Assembly (NCBI RefSeq): GCF_001411555.2
Contig: NC_049905.1
Location: 21,380,097-21,444,096 of the forward strand
Direction of reading: 5' to 3'
Origin: Juglans regia
Taxonomy: Eukaryota > Streptophyta > Magnoliopsida > Fagales > Juglandaceae
Length of the DNA stretch: 64,000 bases
The notes beneath the pieces were generated by a model. That model did not search any database. It saw nothing but the letters and a program-made list of their open reading frames with translations, and was not told the origin of the DNA. Shown here in pieces: positions 10,507 to 25,571 of the stretch; the first letter of the stretch is position 1, and each line of letters opens with the position of its first letter. The position numbers were made by a program, and so were the translations under genes.

Positions 10507-11770
10507 AGATGCCTTTTTAAAAATCTAAATTTAGAAACGGTATATGATGTCATGTGTCCCTTCATTACGAAAATATGTTTCTTTGCATGCTCAAGGACAC
10601 AAGAAAATTTTTTAAATGGGTTGGAGGATCGGTTTGGAGGAAAACTCTTTTATTTGATTTTTTTATTTGTGAAAATCTAAAAGATTGGCTAATTGGAAGT
10701 AGGCCGTAGGTACCTGCTAATTAGGTCAACAGGAGGTGACTCCTCCTGGTCTTACCCCCACTGGAGATCATAGGGGTCAGAGCAGATTTGCATGAAATAT
10801 TTGCCAGTTACGAATGCAGAGTCAATGGTGCCACTTGCATTGATAAGTGTTTCTCGAGGCAGACCATCGATCTCCTCCATTGTGTAACGAAAATGAGGGT
10901 GCAACAGTCTGTAGATTGGAAAAGAGATCAGTCAAATCATTTCCCTCATTAATATAAATCATATTGAGTTTTGAAGGAAAAACCGTAGCAAATAATTAGT
11001 TTATAATATATACCAGTGACTAACGAGCTGGTGATAGCTAGAGTCATGGGCAAGGACATGAGCTTTTAGCCAAACTTCTGTTGAATTCCAAGAAAGTGCA
11101 TAAACTTGCTTTCACTGCAGCTTTCCATCCATAACAATAATATGAAAAACAAAAACAAATAACCGCTGAGAGCAGAGATCGTTAGGAAAGAAACTTTGCA
11201 ATCGAATCAAGAAGCTGAAAACAAGCAATTTCTACAGATAAGTTACGCGACTGAAAATAGCTATTTAGGACACTTTGCTATTTAAGTATACAACTCATCA
11301 ATCAAGCACACCATGATCTGCAAAATCTTCATGTCAAAGCTGCTTTGAAAGAAACAAAACTATATGTTTACATATGCTAATGTGTAGAGCGTATTTGGTG
11401 CGTAAGTAAAAATACTTGTAAATAGATTTATTTTTAAAACAATGGATCCCATGTATCCTACTAAAAAAACCCGCAAGTTACGGAAATAAAAAACCCATCT
11501 TTTTGTAACTTATCAACCTGCTAAGACAGTGCCAAAACTACTGAACCATAAAAATATGATCATATCAAACTGCATTCAGATTTCTTGAATTTACTCTTTC
11601 TTGAATTCTCGAAATCTATTTGGTTTTTCTTAGGAAAAGAAATGGTATCGGATTTCAATGTTGAAGATATTTCTTTATAAGGACTTACTGATCAAGCTTT
11701 TCCTAGCACTGACATTTGATTTGTTGTAGAAGCGGAGTTGCTATTCTTAACAGAAACTTCCTCAATTTTA
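10507..11770. repeat. Segmental duplicate of 17690-18845
   Basis: The two blocks are collinear: LOX intron 8 flank, LOX exon 8 and exon 7 debris, then about 600 bases of shared unique sequence. That sequence ends in a minus-strand frame encoding AKIEEVSVK...SASTTNQMSV and a stop. The shared stretch 11131-11770 has no recognised gene; the short peptide end could be an unidentified terminal exon. Confidence 0.75.
10714..11130 (-). pseudogene. Lipoxygenase fragment, exons 8 and 7
   Basis: 10714-10920 matches exon 8 of the intact LOX (39666-39866) and 11024-11130 matches the 3' part of exon 7. Both lie in minus-strand order with remnant intron between. A 71-bp deletion (equivalent to 39867-39937) removes the exon 8 acceptor and the first 66 coding bases. 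Exon 7 ends abruptly in unrelated sequence. Small indels disrupt the frame. The same deletion exists at 17843-18233, so the two copies share an ancestor that was already broken. Confidence 0.8.
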
Positions 11771-12639
11771 GCAGCCAACAAGTTTCCCCTTTCACCTGTC
11801 GTAAGTCCTCTCGCCATTTGTGATACTTTTGTGAATCATCACCGTCTATGAATCTCGCCAAAGTTGCCGTTTGTCACAACAAAGGTAAGGCCGATTTCTC
11901 TTAATCTCATCTTTTTTTTTAGAAAAAAAAAAAGAAATATTTATGCAATATGAATGATGGAGGATGGGATTAAATGAGAATGAGATTATGAATTATGTGT
12001 CGTGGAGGATAAATGTGCATGTAAATTGTTTGAACTTTGATTGAAATTTTTAGGGTCTCGGTATGCATAGAGAGTTAGAGATCATTTGAAGTTTATTGTT
12101 GGAGAAGTTGAAGTTTATTTCTTAGGCTTTTGGTGTGCATAAAATCAAATGAAGCTGTATGAACTAAATTGGGAAAAAAATTCTCAATTTACTTTACCTG
12201 TTAATCCTTGATGGGATATTACCTTTTAAGAGTAATATATACGTACTCTTTCGTAAGATTTTTGATTTTTTCAGAATGTACAAAATTGAAAGGGGAACCT
12301 TTTCTTCTTCGTTTTTTTTTTTTTTTTGAAATGATTTTTTTTCCTGAGGTTTTTCTTAAACGAATTGGGGGTGGAAGGAACTTCATGGCAAAAGAATAGA
12401 AAAGCTGAAAAATCCGTTTTGTAATGCATGCTTGTGAATGTTCATTTGCAATGCATGTTTGTGAATGTTCATTTGTAATGCATGGAACTTGTTTGGATGT
12501 TCATTATTTGTCATGTTTACTATAATTTCAAATTTCTTGTCATTGTTTAGTTCATGGAATATCCGGTAGATTCTAGTGCGAGTTCCCCTATCTAGGGTAT
12601 CCCTACCCCTAACCCTGCCCTAACACCTTGCCCCACTCT
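11771..12639. other. Intergenic, mostly unassigned
   Basis: AT-rich sequence without a convincing gene. It contains the tandem 27-bp repeat at 12421-12484 and homopolymer runs near 11910 and 12308. Confidence 0.5.
12421..12484 (+). repeat. 27-bp tandem repeat, about 2.4 copies
   Basis: Units 12421-12447 and 12448-12474 differ at two positions, and a partial third copy follows (gtaatgcatg). Each unit contains a gcatgc-like core. Confidence 0.85.
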
Positions 12640-12850
12640 CAGGCCCACCAAGAAACCTGATTTCATAATTTGGTCTCAGTTCACCAAACTAGAGGGTGGT
12701 GACCCTAATAACTCCTAAGCAAAGTGTAACCATTGTGGAAAAATTTATGGATACCACTATAGGAAACATGGTACCCCACAGTTAAATGTGCACTTAGAAG
12801 AACAATTCAAAAAAAGTCTAATATTAAGATCATTACAAGATAATAGCCAA
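12640..12850 (+). pseudogene. hAT transposase BED zinc-finger fragment
   Basis: The plus frame encodes IIWSQFTKLEGGDPNNS, a stop, then AKCNHCGKIYGYHYRKHGT and LNVHLEEQ. This is the BED zinc finger (C-x2-C ... H) typical of the N-terminus of plant Ac/Tam3-type hAT transposases, which binds transposon ends. The stop at about 12716 and the absence of a dimerisation domain downstream mark it as dead. GC-rich sequence at 13440-13640 may be part of the same element. Confidence 0.75.
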
Positions 12851-13904
12851 CCTAGGCTAGAAATTAGACTTATGTTGAATCCTAATCCTAAGGACCAAAT
12901 GAACTATGCTCATCTTCATCCCAATGACCCAATCTCATATTGGCTAGTATTTTTAATATATTTTAAATCTTTGTTTTATGTTTATAACTTTATAATTCTA
13001 ATTTGTTTTATTTTTAACTTATTAACATTGTAGGTTTTACGATATCGATTCTCACAGTCTCACAGTCTCACAGCAGTCAACACAACTCAGTGAACTCACA
13101 GCCACTCCAAATTGATCAAATTTGAAATGTTATGATTTTGTAAATTTACAATTAATTGTAATGTTGCTACAACAGTTAATAATACAATTGGTAATATTTA
13201 CCATTTTTAGATGAGTTTGTAATATTGTAATAATTTATTAGTTCTCTAAATTTGTATAATTATAATAGCTTTAAGTCTTAGTGATGATTATTAGTTAATA
13301 CTTAATAGTATTAGTTAAAACTGAGTATATAGTTAACAGTTATATCCATATAATTTATTTTTTATTTTCAGTTTTTAAATATATTTATATTTTTAGGTCC
13401 AAAATGGTCTAAAAATAGGTTTGAATGTGTTTTCGAGCCATTTTGGGCCCATATAACTTAACTGGGCCAAAGGCCGAGTGGGGGGATGGGGCAGATGGAT
13501 GGAGGTCCACCTCTTCACCCTGTGCAACAAACGAGGTACCCCGCCCCTGCATAAATGGGGGCAGATTGCGGGGAAAAAATTTCCACCATCGCCCATGCAT
13601 AGGGGGTGGCCCCGTCTCGTAGGGAGCGGGTAGCACCACTACTAGAGAGCGCTTGAGAGGATGGTCTTGACAAAGCTTCAGATTCGCTACGTTTGCATCC
13701 ATCATAACAAAAAGAGAGTTGACGTTGTTGTTTGCTATTGAAGGGTGTAAGATTTAATTTTCACCTCATTCGGTTCCTAGGCGCTCCCTTTTATAAAAGT
13801 TGTGTATATTTGAATCTTGTACCTATCAGAATAATAGGTCTTCCTATAAAATTTAATAACAATAATTAAAAAAAGGCCCCAGCTACTGCCACTGATCACT
13901 GAGG
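12851..13904. other. Unassigned sequence with a GC-rich patch at 13440-13640
   Basis: Mostly AT-rich. The patch 13440-13640 is rich in gggg/cccc runs (gtggggggatggggc, ccccgcccctgc). It resembles the patch at 37240-37620, which has similar ccccgccc and gcatgggtgggtag words, suggesting dispersed hAT-type transposon sequence. Confidence 0.45.
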
Positions 13905-17096
<3,192 letters not shown>

Positions 17097-17560
17097 TAAG
17101 ATTTCTTCTGAATTTGATCATTGCTTTTTAACTTCTTTTTTTTAAAATCCCACCAAACAACTAAATCATCAACATTTTTTGCATATATAGCAAGTGTGTG
17201 TGCTGCAGCATTTGAAAATCTGAAAACATGTTCAATTGTGCACTGCCGAAATCTTTGCATCGTCTGTTGGACATCTAAGACCAGATTTCCTAACAAAGAA
17301 TCCGATGGTTGTGAGTCTTGAACTTCTGTCACCACTAAGAGAGTATCACTTTCAATGATCAAATTGTGTATTCCAAGTGGTAGACATAATTGTAAGCCTC
17401 TAAAAATAGCAAGCAATTCTATATCAGAAGATTCTTGAACTGCTGCCTTTCTTTTTGTTGCTGTCATGATAATCTCTCCTGCACTGTCCCTGAGTATCAC
17501 ACACCAATACCAGCATACCCTTGTTCATGAAAAAGGGCTCCATTGATATTAAGCGTAGGG
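17097..17560 (-). pseudogene. LINE RNase H-like (RVT_3) fragment
   Basis: Minus frame 17500-17063 encodes ILRDSAGEIIM, an IELLAIFRGLQL helix with the catalytic Glu, IIESDTLLVV with a catalytic Asp, and VFRFSNAAAHTLA. The first strand with its Asp (NINGALFHEQG) is in another frame at 17500-17560. Proteins of this type are C-terminal domains of plant L1 LINEs. The fragment is wedged between the GH1 and LOX pseudogenes. Confidence 0.75.
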
Positions 17561-18233
17561 GTAGTCTTTGATTGTTAGCCTTAGTGCATGAGGAGCAGTT
17601 GGATCCTCAACGGCCATTCCCCTGCTTACACAATTGCAAAAGAGCCGATCGATCTTAAAATTTGATATATGGGAATTAGATTATACACATTACTGAAAAG
17701 CTATAATATGTGTTTCTTTGCATGCTCAAATGACACATGAAAAGTTTTTAAATGGGTTGGAGGATCGGTTTGGAGGAAAACTCTTTTATTTGATTTTTTA
17801 TTTTTGAAAATCTAAAAGATTGGCTAATTAGAAACTAGGTACCTTCTAATTAGGTCAGCAGGAAGTGACTCCTGGTCGAACCGCCACTGGAGATCATAGG
17901 CGGCAGAGCAGATTTCCATGAAACATTTGCCAGTTGCGAATGCAGAGTCAATGGTGCCACTTGCATTGATAAGTGCATCTCTAGCCAGAGCATTGATCTC
18001 CTCCATTGTGCAACGAAAATGAGGGTGCAATAGTCTGTAGATTGGAAAAGAGATCAGTCAAATCATTTCCCTCATTAACATAAATCATATTGAGTTTTGA
18101 AGGAAAAACCATAGCAAATAATTAGTTTATAATATATACCAGTGACTAACGAGCTTTTAGCCAAACTTTTAGCCAAACTTCTGTTGAATGCCAAGAAGTT
18201 GCATAAACTTGCTTTCACTGCAGCTTTCCATCC
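17553..18233 (-). pseudogene. Lipoxygenase fragment, start of exon 9, exon 8 and part of exon 7
   Basis: 17553-17628 matches the first 70 bases of LOX exon 9 and its acceptor ([11 protein letters not shown] equivalent). 17843-18050 matches exon 8 and 18140-18233 part of exon 7. The 71-bp exon 8 deletion seen at 10714-11130 is present here too. A small local duplication (cttttagccaaa twice) lies at 18155-18175. No catalytic capacity. Confidence 0.8.
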
Positions 18234-18845
18234 ATAACAATAATATGAAAAACAAAAACAAATAACCGCTGAGAGCAGAGATTGTTAGGAAAGAAACATT
18301 GCAATCGAACCAAGAAGCTGGAAACAGGCAATTTCTACAGATAAGTTGTGCAACTGAAAATAGTTGTTTAGGACACTTTGCTATATAAGTATACAACTCA
18401 TCAATCAAGCACACCATGATCTGCAAAATCTTCATGTCAGAGCTACTTTGGAAGAAACAAAACTATATTTATACATATGCTAATATATTGAGTGTATTTG
18501 GTGCGTAAGTAAAAAGACTCGTAAATAGATTTATTTTTAAAACAATGGATCCCATGTATACTACTAAAAAAGCCCGCAAGTTACTGAAATAAAAAACCCA
18601 TCTTTTTGTAACTTATCAACCTGCTAGGACAGTGCCAAAACTACTGAACCATAAAAATATGATCATATCAAACTGCATTCAGATTTCTTGAATTTTCTCT
18701 TTCTTGAATTCTCGAAATCTAGTTGATTTTTCTTAGGAAAAGAAATGGTATCGGATTTCGATGTTGAAGATATTTCTTTATAAGGACTTACTGATCAAGC
18801 TTTTCCTGGCACTGACATTTGATTTGTTGTAGAAGCGGAGTTGTT
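17690..18845. repeat. Segmental duplicate of 10507-11770
   Basis: See the partner block at 10507. Beyond about 18870 the two copies diverge, here continuing as caggtaaaggttggcc. Nothing coding is identified in 18234-18845 apart from the shared short peptide end near 18800-18880. Confidence 0.75.
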
Positions 18846-18880
18846 AATCTTAACAGAAACTTCCTCAATTTTAGCAACAG

Positions 18881-19551
18881 GTAAAGGTTGGCCACCTGCT
18901 TTCAAATATATTTTGTTGTGAAATTCTGAACAAGATGACCATCTTCTTTTAGAAATTACATGGCAACTTTTCTTTCTTAATAAAAAATCACACAGGAAAT
19001 CTCTAACGAGTAAACATAAGCAAATAAAGTTGCATATTGCTCATTCATTGATATATATATATATATTTTATGGCCAGTACTGTGGATCAATGATATAAAC
19101 GTTTTTTTTTTCCATTAATTGTCTTTTTAGTACTGAAACTGAGATCTATTGAAACGCATGCAATCGAAAGAAACGGGCAGACCATACGAAAGAGACTCAA
19201 CAACATGTTCCTATCAAAGATAGATTTAAGCGTACTTAAAAAAAATAAAAGAGTAACGCTATGTACAAGTCTCAAATATACGAGTTTCAACTCAGTTCTT
19301 TATAAAAAAAATGAATTCCACTAAAAGCAAATAATTTTTTTATTTTACATTTTTACAAAGAGACCGCGGGAAGTTTGTCTATTTGATAATTGTATAAATC
19401 ATTTTTTGCTAAAAATAAAAATAATCGAATTATATTGATAAATGGTTGGAAAAGCTAATACATACCTAACTTTGAAAGGTGAATCATGTAAAGTCGCTGC
19501 CATCCACTTGTAGTTCATATGGTTGGCTTTTATAAGAAGCCATTCAAATCC
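18881..19551. other. Intergenic, 3' of the NLR
   Basis: AT-rich, with a short TA run near 19055. It presumably holds the NLR 3' UTR; no other feature is seen. Confidence 0.5.
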
Positions 19552-22500
19552 TTAATAATTCATCCATAAGTTGGGGATGTAACCAACCTTGTGCCATTCT
19601 TTTCCTTTTCTATTTTGCAATTGTTTATCCAACAGTGGACATCCGCTGATCTCTAGAGAAGAAATGGAGGCAGGAAATCCATCTTTTGGCAAGAACTTCA
19701 GATTAGGACAATCACAGATCTCCATCGTCTTTAGAGAGGTGAGGTGTTGAATACCCATGATGTCTAAAGACGTCATAATTGGAATTTCATCGATGGTAAG
19801 ATGGATCAGAGTAGAAATGGAGTCAAACAATCTCTCTTCTGGCGTGAACTTTAGCCCTGGGAGGTTACGGATATACAAATTTTCAAGAAAGGTGAGGTGT
19901 TGAAGGCCCTTCTTGTCTAGAGATGTCATATTCGGAAATCCTGAGATGGTAAGACTGGTCATAGTCATGGGCAGCAACGTTGGCTCCGGAAAAGACTCCA
20001 CATCTTCGCATTTGCCACCGATTGACACTTCTTGAAGAGAGGGGAGTTTTTGCAGACCCCATGTCGTTCGAGAGGCAACGAGTTTGTCACAATCTTTGAT
20101 GGAAATCGATTTTAAATTTGTAGGCAAGCCCCCTTCACTGAATGATTGCAGCATTGGACACTTGCTGATAGATAGCGACTCAAGAGATGGAAGGAGTAGG
20201 TGCATCTTGTCAGGCAATGACCTTAAACTCCCACAATCATGTATCTCAAATGTTTTCAATTTTTGGGCACGCAATCCTCCATCAGGAAATGATAGGAAAT
20301 TAGGGCAATTCTTGATTCTTATAATCGAGGCGGCTGAATCACTTTCATGTTGTCCTGAATCAATAAGAGACTCCAGATTCTCACATCTCTCGATGGTAAA
20401 AATATTGATATCTGCGATTAAGTTTAATGGAAAGCACCTAAGAGAATCACAACTATTTTGCAAGTACAACTCTTTGAGGGATGAATAGTTGAAGTGCACT
20501 GGGAATTCTAACTTCTTACAGTTTGAGATCTTAAGAGTTTCTAATGCGGAGGGTAGACCATCATCCGGAAGTAACATGAGCGAGCAACAACCATGGATTT
20601 CCAATCTTTGAAGAGGACTGCTGGAATCCATCATTCCCTTCGGTAGGGACCGTAATGTATCAGATCCTCCAAGTACTACTTTTTTCAATAATCCAGATGG
20701 CAATTCATTTAACGGAACCTCCTTAAAATTTGTTAACTCCAATTGACGTAGATTAGGAGACCTTGGGAGTGATGCCTCCAGCTGTAAACATCCAACAATC
20801 TTAAGTATGGCTAAAGAAGGAAGATGGATGGGCAACACTCCTGTTAGCTTGCGGCAGCTAACAATCTTAAGCACTTCAAGACGAGGAAAAGCTTCACCTT
20901 CATTTTCAGAATCAAAACATAACCAATTTTCCCAATCTGGCATGTCTTCGAACCTTAGATATTTCAAGGCTTCGAATGGCTTAAACGTGGAAGAACCGCT
21001 ACCATAGAACTCCATACCCACTTTAGCAATTCCATGAAACCCACTGATAGAGAGCCGCTGAAGAGTGTAGTTGTCCAAATGATGGCAAGATGTGGCAATA
21101 TTTACAATAATAGAGAGAAAGATTTTCTATCTTAGAAAACGAATGATCAGCGATCCAATCCGGAAAGCTTTTACCACCATAATTGTCGATACGGAGTCTT
21201 TTCAAGTTTGTATGGGGTTGGAGATTCTCCAATACAGTTATTTGATCACTTTCTGAAATATTGCTACTTATAGCGTCCCATCCCAACATCAAGTCCTCAA
21301 GGTGCTTCTTATCCTTCAACCTTGCATCCAAAGCATCGGCATGAGATTTGACATTTTGGAGCTTTGTAATAGAGAGATTCCCCCCAATATCTTCAAGTTT
21401 TCCCAACTCCCCAATGCTCGATCCACAATGTTCTTCATTGACAACAAATATATCCAAAGTCTGTAAACATTTTAGTCTACCCAGATGTAACGGCATCTCC
21501 GTTATGGCACTTCCATACAAAACAAGATAACGCAAACTAACAAGTTTATGCATATCTCTAGGCAATGCGGTAAGATTCCGACAATACCGTAATCTCAATG
21601 TTTGCAAATTGCACAATTTACATATAGAATCAGGTAGTTTTCTAATTGGTGTGAAAGACAGATCCAAATATTTTAAATGTCTAATTTTGCCAATTGAAAC
21701 AGGCAACTCAGTTAAATTTCTATTCCTTGCAAAGGAAAGCACTCGTAAAAATCTCAACTTGGGCAACGAAACATGTGGGAATATTCCACCATATATTGGG
21801 AGAAAAGTGCGCAATCCCTTGGCCTCGTAAAGTGCATCTAACGTCTTTGGGATGGTTTCAACAATTGATATATGGCGAGTCTTGTTTGTAACTTGGAGCG
21901 AATTGCCACCCTCCAATCTAAAGATAAATTGCCCAGATACAAATCTTGCTAAATCGTTGACAAGATCATGCATTCCGAATGTTGAAGGACTTGAATAATT
22001 GCCCAGATATACATGACTTGATTGTAATAATAATGATCTCGATACCAGATCAAAAAAGTAATCATGACCAACTTGCTCCATTGTTTTGTTGTTGGACATT
22101 TGCAAGAAACCTTCAGCCATCCACAATAAGACTAATTCCTCTTCTTTGAAAAAATAATCTTTTGGAAATATCGAACAATAAGCAAAGCATCGCTTTAAAT
22201 GTGAGGGCAAATATTTATAACTTAATCTTAGAGCAGGAATAATTTCAGTCGACATGTCCCACAACTCGCTCTTTAATTTTTCATTCCAATTATCAGCATT
22301 TACGTTAAACGACAAGAGAGCTCCAATTGTCTTGACTGCTAAAGGGAGGCCTTTGCATTTTTCCACGATCTGTCTTCCAATTGCTTCTAGCTCTGGATTC
22401 ATATCGGAGATACTACCATGAAACGCATGTCTTACAAAAAGTGACCAACATTCTTCTTTTGGTAATGTCGTCAAATTGTAAGTTAAAGTAGTTTACATAA

Positions 22501-23434
22501 CCGATGCTACTCGTTTTTCACGTGTGGTTACCAAAACTCTGCTCCCCTGTGCTCCAAATCTGAAGGGATTACTTAAGGCCTCCCAATTAAGAGAATTATA
22601 ATTCCAAACATCATCTAAAACAAGTAGAAATTTCTTTCCCATCAAACTCTCCTTTAGTTTATTTTGAAGCCAATTTAGAGTCATATCATCACCATTAGCA
22701 GAGGAACCTACTTCCTTCAAAATTGCTTTTGTTATCTTAAAGACGTCAAAGTCATCCGAAACACAAGCCCATGCTTTAAGGTCAAAATGTTTCTCCACGC
22801 TCTCGTCATTGTATACGAGTTGAGTAAGGGTGGTCTTGCCAAGTCCCCCCATACCAACAATAGCAATCACAAACAACTTATTGCCACTTACATCATCTGA
22901 GAACAAGGAATTAATTATTTTCTCCTTATCATCTTCTCTACCACATATACTAGATTCTTCAACCAAAGAAGTTGTGGGCAATCTTTCGGATGGTTTCCCA
23001 TGAACGCCTTCTTTTAGACCCATATGTTTCTTTTGTCTTACAAGATACTCCAATCTGTCAAGCACTTGTTTTATCTTTGGTTCTATTTTCTTGACAAAAG
23101 GGTTAAATAAAGAATTAGAGAAGGCTTTTCGTACCTTGCTTGTATCCAACTCGCAACGCATGACTTCGGTATCAATCTCATCCAAGATGTCCTCTGCATC
23201 ATAGACAACGTCTTTCAACTTATCGAGCCAGTTTTTCACGTTGGGATTTGCCACTTGTTTTTCCTCTGCATCTTCAAACACAGCATTCACAGACAACAAT
23301 GATGTCTCCAGTTTTTCCAAGAGTGCTTGGTCGAGTTTTTGTCCACGAAAAAAGTCAACAAATTCACCAGATGTCACCCTTTCAAAAAACGTTTGGAGGA
23401 GTGGGGAGAGAAATATGCCTGCAAGCTCAGCCAT
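19552..23434 (-). pseudogene. CC-NB-ARC-LRR disease resistance gene (RPP13-like type), one stop and one frameshift
   Basis: Single-exon frame from ATG 23434. Coiled-coil domain with DAEDILDEID (about residue 80). NB-ARC with P-loop GMGGLGKTT (about 195), kinase-2 KKFLLVLDDVW, RNBS-B GSRVLVTT, GLPL motif CKGLPLAVK and MHD motif GMHDLVNDLA. Then leucine-rich repeats to LWMNY at 19552. Such receptors detect pathogen effectors inside the cell. An in-frame TAA at 22493-22495 falls just after RVASVM in NB-ARC, and the same frame resumes with TYNLTTLPKEECW. A small deletion near 21060-21078 (after ILPSFGQL) shifts the frame in the LRR. All other motifs are intact, so it is a young pseudogene, a null allele, or an assembly error. 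The 5' flank to about 23670 matches 3507-3720. Confidence 0.92.
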
Positions 23435-24287
23435 GGTTATGGTTTCTGCTTTGTAATGGAAGGAATCAAGGGAAATGAAGCAAAGTGATAAGAATAGAGG
23501 AGAGATAAGATTCTGATGAGCTTTTGTTTCGACGCTAAAAGCAAAACTGAAGTGAAGAAATTAATGAGAAAATAGTAAAATAAATAAATCATTGAGATCA
23601 AGGCGAGTTAGTGGAGGCCAACTCATTCATTCACGTGCGTTATTCGCAAATCACTTTACCCAACACAAGCATGTGGCCGACACTCAACATCATGTATTGG
23701 AGAAAAGGAATCAAACAAAAAAGGGAAAGCAACCAAAGGAAAGACGACATGCAAACATGCCAACTACCATTCCATGCATAGTGTAGTTTGTTTTTTTTAA
23801 ATTCATTCCAAGCTTGACTTCCCATCACCACATGAGGAATATTAAATTCACACGTCTCTGAAGAATGGGGGTGTTAAGCTTTTTGGTTTGTTAGTTGGTT
23901 TGAGCAAAGGGCTAGATGGGCCTACATTCTTGAAAGCAGCTACATGTAACGCATAATGAAGTGTGAAAGAGTGATATAGAATAATAACAAAAAATGCAGT
24001 TTTAAGATGCTAGTGGCTGAAGGTATATTAAAAGAGTAATTTTATATATAATTATAAAGTATATAATCGTCGTGTAATTATTTTAAAAAATAATAGAATT
24101 TATTAATAAAAATCACACACATTTTAAAAAAATAATTACGTTGTGATTACACAATTCACAGTTATTAAAATCTTTTCTCATAATTAAAATCAATCCTTCT
24201 TTGAAAATCAAGTTGAATGAACCTACTTAGATCATGTTGAAGATATTTGCTAGTTTTAGTTGACGCATTTCTATGGTGAAATTGCAG

Positions 24288-24596
24288 ATAGGATACAAGA
24301 TGCAGGCAGTAATGGAGACGTAGCAGTCGATCAATAACCTTTGAGTACTATAAGGTATCGTGCACAGTACAAAAAGAAAAAAGTAGAGTCACTCATATTA
24401 ACCTTTGAGTACATATTAGCTATTGAAGTCCATTTCGATCATGACTTAGAAATTTCTAGCTTTTGGAAATTCTGGATATATGATTTTGCAACAATATTTT
24501 TATCCTTCTACTTTTTTTTTTGACACATTGGGATTATGAAGGAAACGGGTTTAGATGCATTCAGGTTCTCAATCTCATGGTCCCGAGTTTTACCAA
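24288..24596 (+). pseudogene. GH1 beta-glucosidase fragment, exons 3 and 4
   Basis: Exon 3 (24288-24354) encodes QDAGSNGDVAVDQ then a stop and a small insertion before CTATAAG/GT. Exon 4 (about 24524-24596) encodes GIMKETGLDAFRFSISWSRV and ends LPK-like at a GTAA donor. It is less decayed in exon 4 than the copy at 4515-4821. Isolated from the rest of any GH1 gene. Confidence 0.75.
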
Positions 24597-24833
24597 GTAA
24601 GATTATGATATGAATTGACATGTTATAAGAATTCAGGAAAAATTCGAAGGCACAAGAAAAGGGAAAAAACAACTTATATATTTCCTATATATCTATTGTA
24701 CAGTAAAAAAATAGAAAAAAAATTATGTTCTTAAATCGGTGTGTAGAGCACACTTTGTAAAGTGCTTAAATGACATAATTTAATTTAAAAGATAAATTTT
24801 AATTTTAAATCTTACAAATCAAATCTTATGAAC

Positions 24834-24990
24834 AGTTAGATCCTCAACGACCATCACCCTATGAACACAATTGCAAAAGAGCTGATCGATCTTAAAATTT
24901 GATATATGAAACTAGATTATACAAATTAATGAAAAGCTATAATATGCCACTTGATGGCCAACAAGTTGTAAAATAACAAGTTTTCTGCTA
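24834..24990 (-). pseudogene. Lipoxygenase exon 9 start and intron 8 fragment
   Basis: About 20 bases equivalent to the first codons of LOX exon 9 and 130 bases equivalent to intron 8 (39230-39360), minus strand. It is joined on the left to LOX 3'-flank sequence, showing an internal deletion of nearly all of exon 9. Confidence 0.65.
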
Positions 24991-24999
24991 TTTGTTAGA

Positions 25000-25571
25000 G
25001 TACTCAATCTCTTATAGTTGATGTAGATGGTGTTGGTTCTATTTCACTTAAAGATGATCAGAGATATCAACTGACAGATGTCGTCGAAACTTCAGAAAAT
25101 CGACACAATATGACTCTTGTCCAAGAGAAAGATACATGGGAAAAACAAAATAGGAGAAAAAGAGGCCATTTAAGATCAAAATTTGCTGATCAATTGCCTG
25201 CAACGTCTCACAATGAACATCCACATATTGAGCCAAGAATCACTGTGCCTGATCTAAACCACACTGATGGGCAGTTAGTTGGATTCCAAACCCATGGTGA
25301 TCAGTAAAATGATGATACAATTACAAATTTGAGGCCCTTGGAGAAAAATATTGGCCAACTCCAATTACCGACATCTTTCTCGTCTCTACCTTTTGAAAAT
25401 GTAGTTTCCACCCAGAGCATGCATTTGGATGGGAGGCCTTTGTTTTATCCAATGGTGCAAAACACTGAAATGCATCATGGAAATGTCGACAACTTTTATA
25501 GTCCATCGGTGCAATACGAGAACTGCACTCATGACTGCCAACAGTCGCAGATTGCGATGACTGAACTTTAA
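25000..25571 (+). pseudogene. Unidentified protein-coding remnant
   Basis: A mostly open plus frame runs from about 25015 to 25571. It begins VDVDGVGSISLKDDQRYQL, reads on through KQNRRKRGHLRSKF and PRITVPDLNHTDGQ, hits a stop at 25305, then continues as LRPLEKNIGQLQLPTSFSS to a final stop after QIAMTEL. The composition (Ser, His, Gln, Asn rich with a short basic patch) would suit a regulatory protein tail, but I do not recognise the family. No start or splice pattern is evident. It could be the 3' exon of a decayed gene. Confidence 0.4.

Larger units (their letters stand above)
23335..24990. repeat. Composite segment NLR-GH1-LOX, copy 2
   Basis: Collinear with 3405-5580. Bases 23435-24287 hold NLR 5' flank and GH1 intron-like sequence without a gene. 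At about 24830 the LOX 3' flank joins directly to the start of LOX exon 9, so the body of that exon is deleted in this copy. Confidence 0.78.

Noticed and set aside
20084..20488. Plus-strand 134-codon frame
   Set aside because: Antisense of the NLR leucine-rich repeats.
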